A program made the translations under genes and the position numbers. Below the pieces are notes generated by a model that ran no database searches, was not told the origin of the DNA, and saw only the letters and a list, made by a program, of their open reading frames with translations. A DNA stretch of 5,567 nucleotides from Candidatus Omnitrophota bacterium (GTDB taxonomy: Bacteria > Omnitrophota > Gorgyraeia > B26-G9), in the NCBI GenBank assembly GCA_030630245.1, contig DAOVNL010000066.1, positions 1 to 5,567 on the forward strand, in the 5' to 3' direction. Numbering within the stretch: position 1 is the stretch's first letter; the number at the start of each line of letters is the position of its first letter. Of the stretch, positions 1-4,297 are shown piece by piece.

Positions 1-86
1 ACATCGTCAATTACAACCTTTACCGCCGCGCCCAAAGCCTTCTTGACCGTCTCGCTAACCGGCTGGGTTCTCTGGCATACGGGAGC
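1..86 (-). CDS. Partial gene after nuoF, possibly hydrogenase catalytic subunit N-terminus (start unresolved)
   Basis: This frame is open from just after a TGA (89-87) to the window edge. It reads A-P-V-C-Q-R-T-Q-P-V-S-E-T-V-K-K-A-L-G and ends with A-A-V-K-V-V-I-D-D. The V-K-V-V-I-D-D segment resembles the first beta strand of the N-terminal [2Fe-2S] domain found in HndD/HydA-type [FeFe] hydrogenases and NuoG, which is the gene expected after nuoE-nuoF. That identification rests on context and a few residues only. The start is unclear: no ATG or GTG occurs in this frame, only a TTG at 35-33 with a poorly spaced purine run (AAGAAGG) before it. The strong ribosome binding site and ATG at 105-88 lead into a different frame that stops after 11 codons. 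Either a frameshift lies between 90 and 57, or translation begins at TTG. Confidence 0.4.
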
Positions 87-90
87 TCAT
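55..90 (-). other. 11-codon frame behind a strong ribosome binding site; likely frameshifted gene start
   Basis: On the minus strand a GGAGG sits seven bases before an ATG at 90-88, 27 bases after the nuoF stop codon. This is the best initiation signal in the area. The frame reads M-S-S-R-M-P-E-N-P-A-G and then TAG (57-55). The long frame reaching the window edge is a different phase. The arrangement is what one sees when a single base is lost or gained near the start of a gene, either as a real mutation or as an assembly error. A true leader peptide is possible but less likely inside an operon. Confidence 0.45.
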
Positions 91-117
91 GATGTATCCT
101 CCGAGAATGGTTTTTTG

Positions 118-1353
118 TTATCCATTGAATGCTTTCTCCTGTTTACTGTCCTTTGATAAGGCATACTCTTGCTTAACATCATCTATTATAGAAATAAAGG
201 TGTTGGGGCAAGACTGTCCCAGGCCGCACTTTGAAGCTAACTGCATCGTCTCGCATAAAGAAAGGATATCTTTTAAATATTCCTTGCCGCACTCTCCCTT
301 TTTTAACATTTTGACAGCCTCGATTAATACCGGAATTCCTTCCCTGCACGGCGTACACTGCCCGCAAGACTCTTCTTCGAAAAACTCAAGGAAGTTTTCG
401 ACAACATCAAGTAAATTCCTTTTTTGGCCGAAAATAATAATGGAACCGCCTGTAGATAAATCTTCATAAGCGATTGTACGGCTAAACTGGCTTTTGGGCA
501 CACAAATTCCCGAGGCCCCGCCAACCTGCACCGCCTTGACATTTTTGGCATCGGCCATCTTAAGTATCTCTTTTATTGAAATACCGTAGGCGGCCTCATA
601 AACCCCCGGCTTCCCGCAATCACCGGAAATACTCAACAACTTTGTACCGGCTGACTTTTCCGTTCCTATTGCCTTAAACCAGTCCGCTCCCTTGGCGGCT
701 ATATGAACTACCGCCGCGAATGTCTCTACGTTATTAACAATCGTCGGATGGCCGTTATAGCCGGTGTTAACCGGAAAAGGCGGCCTGTTTCTCGGCTCAC
801 CGCGGTTTCCTTCAAGTGACTCTATTAAGGCCGTCTCCTCGCCGCAGATATAAGCCCCGGCGCCCAGACGAACTTCTATATCAAAGTTAAACCCTTTTTT
901 ACCGCCGATATTTTCACCGAGGAGACTGTTTTTCCTCATCTCCTTCAACTCATCTTCTAAGGCAGGCACAAATGACTTATATTCTCCCCGCAGATAAACA
1001 AAGCCCTGCGCGGCTCCAATGGCGTAGGCCGCGATAATCATACCTTCCAAAAACAACGGAGCATACTCAGAAAGGAGTACCCTGTCCTTAAAAGTACCCG
1101 GCTCTCCTTCATCCGCGTTACAGACAACATACTTCTGCTCATCCTTTTCCTGGGCCGCGAACTTCCATTTTAGCCCGGTTGGAAAACCCGCCCCGCCCCT
1201 GCCTTTTAAGTTGGAGGCGCTTATCTCGGCAACAACCTGCTCACTTTTTATTTTAAGGGCGCCCTCTAATCCCGCCCCCTTCTCAATCTCACTAAAAATA
1301 ACCAACCCCTGCCTCTTCGGCGTGTTTTCTATCTTTTTGTCTTTTACGTTCAT
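118..1353 (-). CDS. nuoF: NADH dehydrogenase NuoF-like flavoprotein subunit of a soluble NAD-linked hydrogenase (HydB/HndC type)
   Basis: This 411-residue protein should carry the NADH and FMN site that exchanges electrons between NADH and an iron-sulfur chain in the cytoplasm. The glycine-rich nucleotide motif G-R-G-G-A-G-F-P-T-G-L-K-W is at residues 51-63 and the second signature G-A-G-A-Y-I-C-G-E-E-T-A-L is at 164-176. The [4Fe-4S] (N3) ligands are C330, C333 and C336 in S-C-G-Q-C-T-P-C, with the fourth at C376 in K-C-G-L-G-Q. It is the NuoF core only: it lacks the N-terminal thioredoxin-like [2Fe-2S] domain and the C-terminal two-cluster ferredoxin domain found in longer HndC/HydB proteins. 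The ATG overlaps the nuoE stop by one base (TAATG), with AGGAG eight bases upstream, so translation is probably coupled. Context (Rex, NuoE, possible hydrogenase start downstream) favours an [FeFe] hydrogenase partner over respiratory complex I. A formate dehydrogenase partner cannot be excluded. Confidence 0.93.
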   Translation of the reverse strand: MNVKDKKIENTPKRQGLVIFSEIEKGAGLEGALKIKSEQVVAEISASNLKGRGGAGFPTGLKWKFAAQEKDEQKYVVCNADEGEPGTFKDRVLLSEYAPLFLEGMIIAAYAIGAAQGFVYLRGEYKSFVPALEDELKEMRKNSLLGENIGGKKGFNFDIEVRLGAGAYICGEETALIESLEGNRGEPRNRPPFPVNTGYNGHPTIVNNVETFAAVVHIAAKGADWFKAIGTEKSAGTKLLSISGDCGKPGVYEAAYGISIKEILKMADAKNVKAVQVGGASGICVPKSQFSRTIAYEDLSTGGSIIIFGQKRNLLDVVENFLEFFEEESCGQCTPCREGIPVLIEAVKMLKKGECGKEYLKDILSLCETMQLASKCGLGQSCPNTFISIIDDVKQEYALSKDSKQEKAFNG

Positions 1354-1829
1354 TACTTCTGCTCCTGGATTATTTTTTTCACTTTTTGAGGAGTTATGTT
1401 CCCTATTAATTTATCATCAACCATAACCGCCGGCGCCTCATCGCACATACCGATACAGCTGGTTCTCTCAAGAGTAAATTTGCCGTCTTTGGTAGTCTGG
1501 CCGGTTTTTATCTTAAGCGCCTTTTCAAATTCATTGACAACTTTTTCACTGCCCGCCATCACATTTGAAACACAATTACTCACCCGGATAATATGCTTAC
1601 CTTTCTTCTTCTCTGACAAAAAGGAGTAAAAGGTAATTACAGAAAAAACCTCGACCGGATGAATGCCAAACATATCCGCTGTTTCCTGCATATCCTTATC
1701 CGATATGTACCCCTTTTTATCCTGAATACTCTGAAGCACCGGAAGAAGCCTTGAGCGGGTTTCATCGCAAACCATCACCTCTTTGCCATCCTTAATTACC
1801 TTTTTCGGAACCGCGCATACCTTTGCCAT
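1353..1829 (-). CDS. nuoE: NuoE-like thioredoxin-fold subunit with an atypical [2Fe-2S] site
   Basis: This 158-residue protein belongs to the NuoE/HndA/HydC family, the small subunit that docks on NuoF. Residues 1-75 form the usual helical region (L-L-P-V-L-Q-S-I-Q-D at 28-37, F-G-I-H-P-V-E-V-F-S-V at 54-64, F-Y-S-F at 67-70). The thioredoxin-like domain follows from about residue 79. The second cysteine pair of the cluster is intact as C125-x3-C129 in S-C-I-G-M-C. The first pair, normally C-x4-C nine and four residues before a conserved glycine (here G93), is replaced by S84 and N89. The only nearby cysteine is C86. The cluster may be absent, or C86 may serve as a third cysteine ligand. The start is supported by AGGAGA five bases upstream. 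The gene lies 29 bases after rex and overlaps nuoF by one base. Confidence 0.9.
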   Translation of the reverse strand: MAKVCAVPKKVIKDGKEVMVCDETRSRLLPVLQSIQDKKGYISDKDMQETADMFGIHPVEVFSVITFYSFLSEKKKGKHIIRVSNCVSNVMAGSEKVVNEFEKALKIKTGQTTKDGKFTLERTSCIGMCDEAPAVMVDDKLIGNITPQKVKKIIQEQK

Positions 1830-1858
1830 CGTTCTCTCCTGTTAACTTTTTTTATACA

Positions 1859-2476
1859 TTACCTCTGGCTGTTACAAAAGAGTGAAAGAAGCTCTATTGT
1901 AAAATCAATATCTTTAACAAGTACACTTTTAGGAACGCTGATTGACGCCGGCGCGAAATTCACTATACCCTTCAGGCCGGATAAAACCATAATATCCGCC
2001 ACCTCCTGGCTATGAGAGGCGGGAACGGCAACTATCCCTAAATCGGCGTGCGTCCTTTTAATAATCTTCGGAGCCATCTCTACAGGATAAACCCTGACAC
2101 CGTTTATCTTTTTGCCTATCTTGCTCTTGTCCTTTTCAAAGGCGGCAACTAATTTAATGTTATCCTCATTAAAGCCCGGGTACCTCAACATAGCCGTACC
2201 CAGATGCCCCACGCCAAAAAGCGCTACATGAACAACATTCTCTTGCAAAACAAAGTCTTTTAAGGTCTTATTTAACTCAGCAGTCTTATATCCTATTCTC
2301 GGCGTTCCAACCTTGCCAAAATTGGATATATCCTTGCGTATCTGCACGTCACTAATGCCGGTAATCAAGGCCAAATCCTTTGACGAAACCAGATAACGCT
2401 TTTCTTTTATCAAGTGATCAAGAGTTCTTATATAAATAAGCGCCCTGTCAACTGTTTTTCGGGGTATATTTTTCAT
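1859..2476 (-). CDS. rex: Redox-sensing transcriptional repressor Rex
   Basis: This 205-residue protein has the normal length for Rex, a homodimeric repressor that binds DNA when NADH/NAD+ is low and lets go when NADH binds. The N-terminal winged helix spans about residues 8-75, with the recognition helix S-D-V-Q-I-R-K-D-I-S-N-F-G at 42-54 and the wing near G-T-P-R-I-G-Y (57-63). The Rossmann domain carries G-V-G-H-L-G at 88-93, an acidic residue after the second strand (E114 in A-A-F-E-K-D), and the family signature N-F-A-P at 173-176. The last helix, about 190-202, is the one that swaps between subunits. The N-terminus M-K-N-I-P-x-K-T matches the usual Rex start, although no clear ribosome binding site precedes the ATG. 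It is the first gene of the operon, downstream of a consensus promoter with a Rex-like operator, so autoregulation is likely. Confidence 0.96.
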   Translation of the reverse strand: MKNIPRKTVDRALIYIRTLDHLIKEKRYLVSSKDLALITGISDVQIRKDISNFGKVGTPRIGYKTAELNKTLKDFVLQENVVHVALFGVGHLGTAMLRYPGFNEDNIKLVAAFEKDKSKIGKKINGVRVYPVEMAPKIIKRTHADLGIVAVPASHSQEVADIMVLSGLKGIVNFAPASISVPKSVLVKDIDFTIELLSLFCNSQR

Positions 2477-2481
2477 AGTCT

Positions 2482-2503
2482 AATCGTGAAATTTAGAACG
2501 ATT
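2482..2503. promoter_or_regulatory. Candidate Rex operator overlapping the transcription start
   Basis: A six-base inverted repeat AATCGT/ACGATT is separated by ten bases. Its 18-base core (2484-2501) is TCGTGAAATTTAGAACGA. Compared with the Rex consensus TTGTGAA-N4-TTCACAA, the left half matches six of seven positions; the right half matches only partly. It lies just downstream of the -10 box and before the rex ATG, where a bound repressor would block initiation. The assignment is by inference from sequence likeness and position. Confidence 0.65.
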
Positions 2504-2512
2504 GAGAATATT

Positions 2513-2540
2513 ATTATATACATCTTTCTTTTTATGTCAA
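2513..2540 (-). promoter_or_regulatory. Sigma70-type promoter of the rex-nuoE-nuoF operon
   Basis: On the minus strand a perfect TTGACA (2540-2535) is followed after 16 bases by a perfect TATAAT (2518-2513). Transcription should begin near 2506, giving a leader of about 30 bases before the rex ATG. No competing promoter of this quality is seen between the genes of the operon. Confidence 0.85.
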
Positions 2541-2606
2541 GTGGAAAATGTGGAAAAAAGGAGGGGGAGGCAGAGTGATTTTTTTGCTATATCTATGTAT
2601 TAAAAA

Positions 2607-2723
2607 CTATACCTGTTTGACTATCGTGTTAAACTTCCCCGGCAGCTCTTTTTGTCCGGAAAGTTTGCTGAATTTCAAATCATCGAGCGCCTTAGCTATC
2701 TTTTTTATTAATTGTTCAAACAT
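2607..2723 (-). pseudogene. Small 38-residue reading frame, unknown; possible remnant of a longer gene
   Basis: The ATG directly abuts the TAA of the preceding 66-residue gene, as in a translationally coupled pair. The product begins M-F-E-Q-L-I-K-K-I-A-K-A-L-D-D-L-K and ends F-N-T-I-V-K-Q-V. The opening resembles the amphipathic N-terminal helix of small nucleotidyltransferases of AbiEii/MNT type, where the catalytic G-G-x-A region normally follows. Here no catalytic motif follows and the frame ends after 21 more residues. It could be the two ends of a gene joined by an internal deletion, or a complete small protein. No ribosome binding site is visible, and the family likeness is weak. Confidence 0.3.
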
Positions 2724-2924
2724 TTAGTGTAACCCGTTTATTATCTTAGCCATCTTAATATCCGTTTCCAATCCGTCTAAAATATTTTTGGAATTAATAA
2801 CCCCTAAAGACAATGCTTCCTTATACAGGCTCTCATAAATACCCAAAGCCATTTTATAAGATATCTTCTCTTCCTTGATTAGCTTCTGATAAAAATCATT
2901 CAAAACACGCTTATTTTTTATCAT
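2724..2924 (-). CDS. Small helical hypothetical protein, 66 residues
   Basis: I cannot name this family with certainty. The sequence is highly charged, predicted helical and soluble, without cysteines or a membrane segment. Its middle (K-M-A-L-G-I-Y-E-S-L-Y-K-E-A-L-S-L-G-V-I) and end (L-E-T-D-I-K-M-A-K-I-I-N-G-L) have the regular hydrophobic spacing of a real folded domain, which argues against a chance frame. The start overlaps the end of a 16-codon frame by 14 bases, and its stop abuts the next ATG, so three frames appear coupled. Upstream there is only GGGG as a weak ribosome binding site. A tight pair of a small helical protein followed by a nucleotidyltransferase-like gene would suggest a toxin-antitoxin or accessory cassette, but the partner here looks broken. 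Confidence 0.6.
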   Translation of the reverse strand: MIKNKRVLNDFYQKLIKEEKISYKMALGIYESLYKEALSLGVINSKNILDGLETDIKMAKIINGLH

Positions 2925-2961
2925 CTAAAAACCCCGCGAACACGTCAAGTTCTACAAGCAT
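2911..2961 (-). pseudogene. 16-codon frame coupled to the 66-residue gene; probable end of a decayed gene
   Basis: An AGGGAG nine bases upstream precedes ATG at 2961-2959. The frame reads M-L-V-E-L-D-V-F-A-G-F-L-D-D-K-K and then TAA, overlapping the next ATG by 14 bases. In the same phase, upstream, are nine open codons, then TAA and TGA, and before these A-S and an ATG at 3003-3001 with AAGGA six bases ahead. This looks like the remains of a gene whose beginning and end survive while the middle is gone. A tiny leader peptide that feeds ribosomes to the 66-residue gene is the alternative. Confidence 0.35.
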
Positions 2962-3018
2962 TATTATTTTCTCCCTGCTATGCTGCCATTATCATGAAGC
3001 CATATTCAATCCTTCATT

Positions 3019-3047
3019 ATTATACAATAAAATTCTATATTTTTAAA
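3019..3047 (-). promoter_or_regulatory. Weak candidate promoter for the small-ORF cassette
   Basis: A TATAAT (3024-3019) on the minus strand is preceded, 17 bases away, by TTTAAA (3047-3042), which matches four of six -35 positions. It faces the small reading frames. The surrounding DNA is so AT-rich that such matches arise easily by chance. Confidence 0.3.
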
Positions 3048-3158
3048 CTAAATTCTGCCTAATGTTTAAATTATGCTACCCAAACACACTGTGAATACGC
3101 TTACTGCACATATATTGTAGCAATTATAACATATATAAGATTTATATAAAAATACAAA

Positions 3159-3218
3159 AAGCAGTTAACACCTTGATTTTACTACTTTTAAATATACCAT
3201 CAAGGAAATTAACTGCTT
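3159..3218 (-). terminator. Long interrupted hairpin with a T-rich tail, likely intrinsic terminator
   Basis: The outer arms AAGCAGTTAA (3159-3168) and TTAACTGCTT (3209-3218) are perfect complements of ten bases. Inner arms CCTTGAT (3171-3177) and ATCAAGG (3199-3205) add seven pairs around a 21-base loop. Read on the minus strand, the stem is followed by TTTGTATTTTT, as expected of a terminator. On the plus strand no T run follows. The stem is long for a terminator, so a small mobile-element remnant is an alternative. Confidence 0.55.
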
Positions 3219-3236
3219 ATGGGATTAAACTGGCTT

Positions 3237-3264
3237 GCCGGCCGTAGCTTTAGCGTAGGCTGGC
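3237..3264. repeat. Short GC-rich inverted repeat next to the tRNA-Ser remnant
   Basis: GCCGGCC (3237-3243) pairs with GGCTGGC (3258-3264) with one mismatch. The interior carries CGTAG twice (CGTAGCTTTAGCGTAG). The stem includes the tRNA-like CCA and discriminator base. The GC content contrasts sharply with the AT-rich surroundings. Sequences of this kind are familiar to me as dispersed repeats in some uncultured-phylum genomes, but this single copy cannot show that. Confidence 0.45.
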
Positions 3265-3293
3265 GGAGAGGCTGGGATTCGAACCCACTCTCC
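3261..3293 (-). pseudogene. tRNA-Ser remnant: acceptor stem and T-arm only
   Basis: On the minus strand the sequence carries T-stem TGGG, T-loop TTCGAAT, CCCAG, the acceptor strand CCTCTCC, discriminator G and an encoded CCA (3263-3261). G at the discriminator and CCTCTCC are typical of bacterial tRNA-Ser, whose 5' strand is GGAGAGG. Here GGAGAG (3293-3288) lies directly against the T-stem, so the D-arm, anticodon arm and variable arm are missing. The two strands can still fold into an acceptor/T-arm minihelix with six plus four pairs and a GC bulge. The simplest reading is a tRNA-Ser gene with an internal deletion. An att-site fragment left by an integrative element is another possibility. 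Confidence 0.7.
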
Positions 3294-3310
3294 ATAACCG
3301 CTTAATTTAT

Positions 3311-3338
3311 ATTGTATTACAAAACGACAAAATGTCAA
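3311..3338 (-). promoter_or_regulatory. Strong promoter in front of the tRNA-Ser remnant
   Basis: The minus strand has TTGACA (3338-3333), a 16-base spacer and TACAAT (3316-3311), five of six matches to the -10 consensus. Initiation would fall near 3304, ten bases before the GGAGAG of the tRNA remnant. A short inverted repeat GACA-AAA-TGTC (3326-3336) overlaps the -35 box. The promoter may be the original tRNA promoter. Confidence 0.65.
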
Positions 3339-3353
3339 CGTGTTATGATTGTG

Positions 3354-3416
3354 TCACTCCGCAAGAAACGCTCCATTGGAATGCTCATATCCCTCAGTCA
3401 ACTCATTAATACTTCG
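3354..3416 (-). pseudogene. Possible C-terminal gene fragment of 20 codons
   Basis: Between a TAA (3419-3417) and a TGA (3356-3354) the minus strand reads R-S-I-N-E-L-T-E-G-Y-E-H-S-N-G-A-F-L-A-E. The composition looks more protein-like than the flanking AT-rich DNA, and there is no start codon or ribosome binding site. It could be the tail of a gene lost during insertion or deletion, or chance. The remaining DNA between 3356 and 3499 shows no further gene. Confidence 0.2.
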
Positions 3417-3474
3417 TTACCTTACCAAAAAGGTATTTTATTAAAAAAACTGGTGAATGCGAGGTAAAACTTCG

Positions 3475-3501
3475 AATTTATGACGCACTGCGTCATAAAT
3501 T
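3475..3501. terminator. Perfect 27-base palindrome over the stop codon of the MBL operon
   Basis: Arms AATTTATGACGCA (3475-3487) and TGCGTCATAAATT (3489-3501) are exact complements around one central base, so a transcript could form a stem of about 11-12 pairs with a small loop. It overlaps two bases of the TAA at 3502-3500. Neither strand has a long T run immediately after it, so it is a weak intrinsic terminator at best. The near-perfect symmetry would also suit a dimeric protein binding site. Confidence 0.5.
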
Positions 3502-4294
3502 AACTCAAAGAAAGCGGCGTTGTACACGTTCCGTCCACGTCAGTCCGAAAAACATTTGTGCTGTTCGATCGATATCTTTGCAATGCCGTATTACTTGGCA
3601 AATTACTAAAAACTCCCGAACCAGTTGAAATAATAGCATCTCTTGGCGAAATTGTTTTGATAAACTCTAAATTTGCGCCATTGTCAGATCCATGATGACT
3701 GCAACGTAAAACATCACACCCCGACAACTTCCAGTCACTTTTAACTTGATCGAGCTCTGAATTTGATGCATCGCCACAAATGATAAATTTATTACTCGGC
3801 GTACTCACCCATATAACTAAACTTCCATCATGGCACTCTCGCGTATCATCACTGTTGATAGTATTTCTTGGTCCTAAAACAACAAACTCGCACCCTGAGA
3901 AGGTTTTTCTAACCCCTTTTGTACAAGTAAATTTTTTATTCGAATCAGGAATTAAACGACCCTTTAAGTTATTGTACTCATTCCAATCATCTATAGACAA
4001 AGAATTGTCTCCATATCTGCGCTCATATGGTGAACCCCAAAATTCAGCAACTGTAAAACCCCCAATTAAATCTTCCATGCCTAAATAATGATCATGGTGA
4101 GGATGTGTTATAATCAATAAATCTATATACGTTTTTCCGATATAATTTTTTAAATAACTGGCAATATTTGTCGGTTTTGATGCCCCGTTATTAAAACGTC
4201 TATATCCACAATCGATAACGACAACATCATTGCCCATTTCGAAAATAGTGCAATCGGCACACCCAACATTCAAAAAATGTGCTTTATACGCCAT
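3500..4294 (-). CDS. ComEC/Rec2-like metallo-beta-lactamase fold hydrolase (second of pair)
   Basis: This 264-residue, soluble protein is one MBL domain from end to end, like the hydrolase domain of ComEC but without its membrane channel. The first strand carries H-F-L-N-V-G-C-A-D-C (6-15), followed by V-V-V-I-D-C-G (24-30). The metal motif H-P-H-H-D-H is at 64-69 (H64, H66, D68, H69), the bridging aspartate is D175 in C-G-D-A, and S-H-H-G at 199-202 supplies the later histidine. All the main metal ligands are present, so it should be an active hydrolase, probably on a phosphodiester or nucleic-acid substrate by analogy with ComEC relatives. The substrate is unknown. No signal peptide or membrane segment is seen. 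It starts three bases after the preceding MBL gene, with GGTGG as ribosome binding site inside that gene's last codons. The pair shares motifs but little else, so it is not a recent duplication. Confidence 0.88.
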   Translation of the reverse strand: MAYKAHFLNVGCADCTIFEMGNDVVVIDCGYRRFNNGASKPTNIASYLKNYIGKTYIDLLIITHPHHDHYLGMEDLIGGFTVAEFWGSPYERRYGDNSLSIDDWNEYNNLKGRLIPDSNKKFTCTKGVRKTFSGCEFVVLGPRNTINSDDTRECHDGSLVIWVSTPSNKFIICGDASNSELDQVKSDWKLSGCDVLRCSHHGSDNGANLEFIKTISPRDAIISTGSGVFSNLPSNTALQRYRSNSTNVFRTDVDGTCTTPLSLS

Positions 4295-4297
4295 AAA

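Larger units (their letters stand above)
3148..3304 (-). ncRNA. Possible small transcript carrying a tRNA-like minihelix
   Basis: A near-consensus promoter, three consecutive foldable segments (minihelix 3293-3261, GC-rich hairpin 3264-3237, long hairpin 3218-3159) and a T-rich tail are arranged as a free-standing transcription unit of about 155 bases. No reading frame of note lies inside. It matches no RNA family I recognise. It may simply be the leftover transcription unit of a deleted tRNA-Ser gene. Ends are estimates. Confidence 0.35.

Noticed and set aside
89..469. Plus-strand open frame of 126 codons
   Set aside because: It lies entirely opposite the nuoF-like gene, lacks a convincing ribosome binding site and has no recognisable domain, so it is a shadow of the coding strand.
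1396..1629. Plus-strand frame opposite the nuoE-like gene
   Set aside because: It is antisense to a clearly real gene, and its hydrophobic composition is what reverse reading of that gene gives.
1842..1847. GTTAAC between rex and nuoE as a possible second Rex half-site
   Set aside because: It is only a six-base palindrome next to a T run and lacks the TTGT/ACAA outer bases, so chance is the better explanation.
2556..2571. G-rich stretch (GGAGGGGGAGG) as a quadruplex or regulatory site
   Set aside because: It has a single long G run with short flanking GG pairs, not four G tracts of three or more, and nothing ties it to a function.
3261..3303. Intact tRNA-Ser gene
   Set aside because: There is no room for the D-arm, anticodon arm and variable arm between the promoter and the T-arm, so it is listed as a remnant.
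3423..3435. TACC-AAAAA-GGTA hairpin as a terminator
   Set aside because: Only four base pairs with a five-base loop, too weak to support.
2962..3500. CRISPR array or tandem repeats in the long non-coding stretch
   Set aside because: No regularly spaced repeat units are seen; only isolated inverted repeats occur.
3780..4088. Plus-strand frame opposite the second MBL gene
   Set aside because: It is antisense to an MBL gene with all metal motifs, and it shows no initiation signal or domain.
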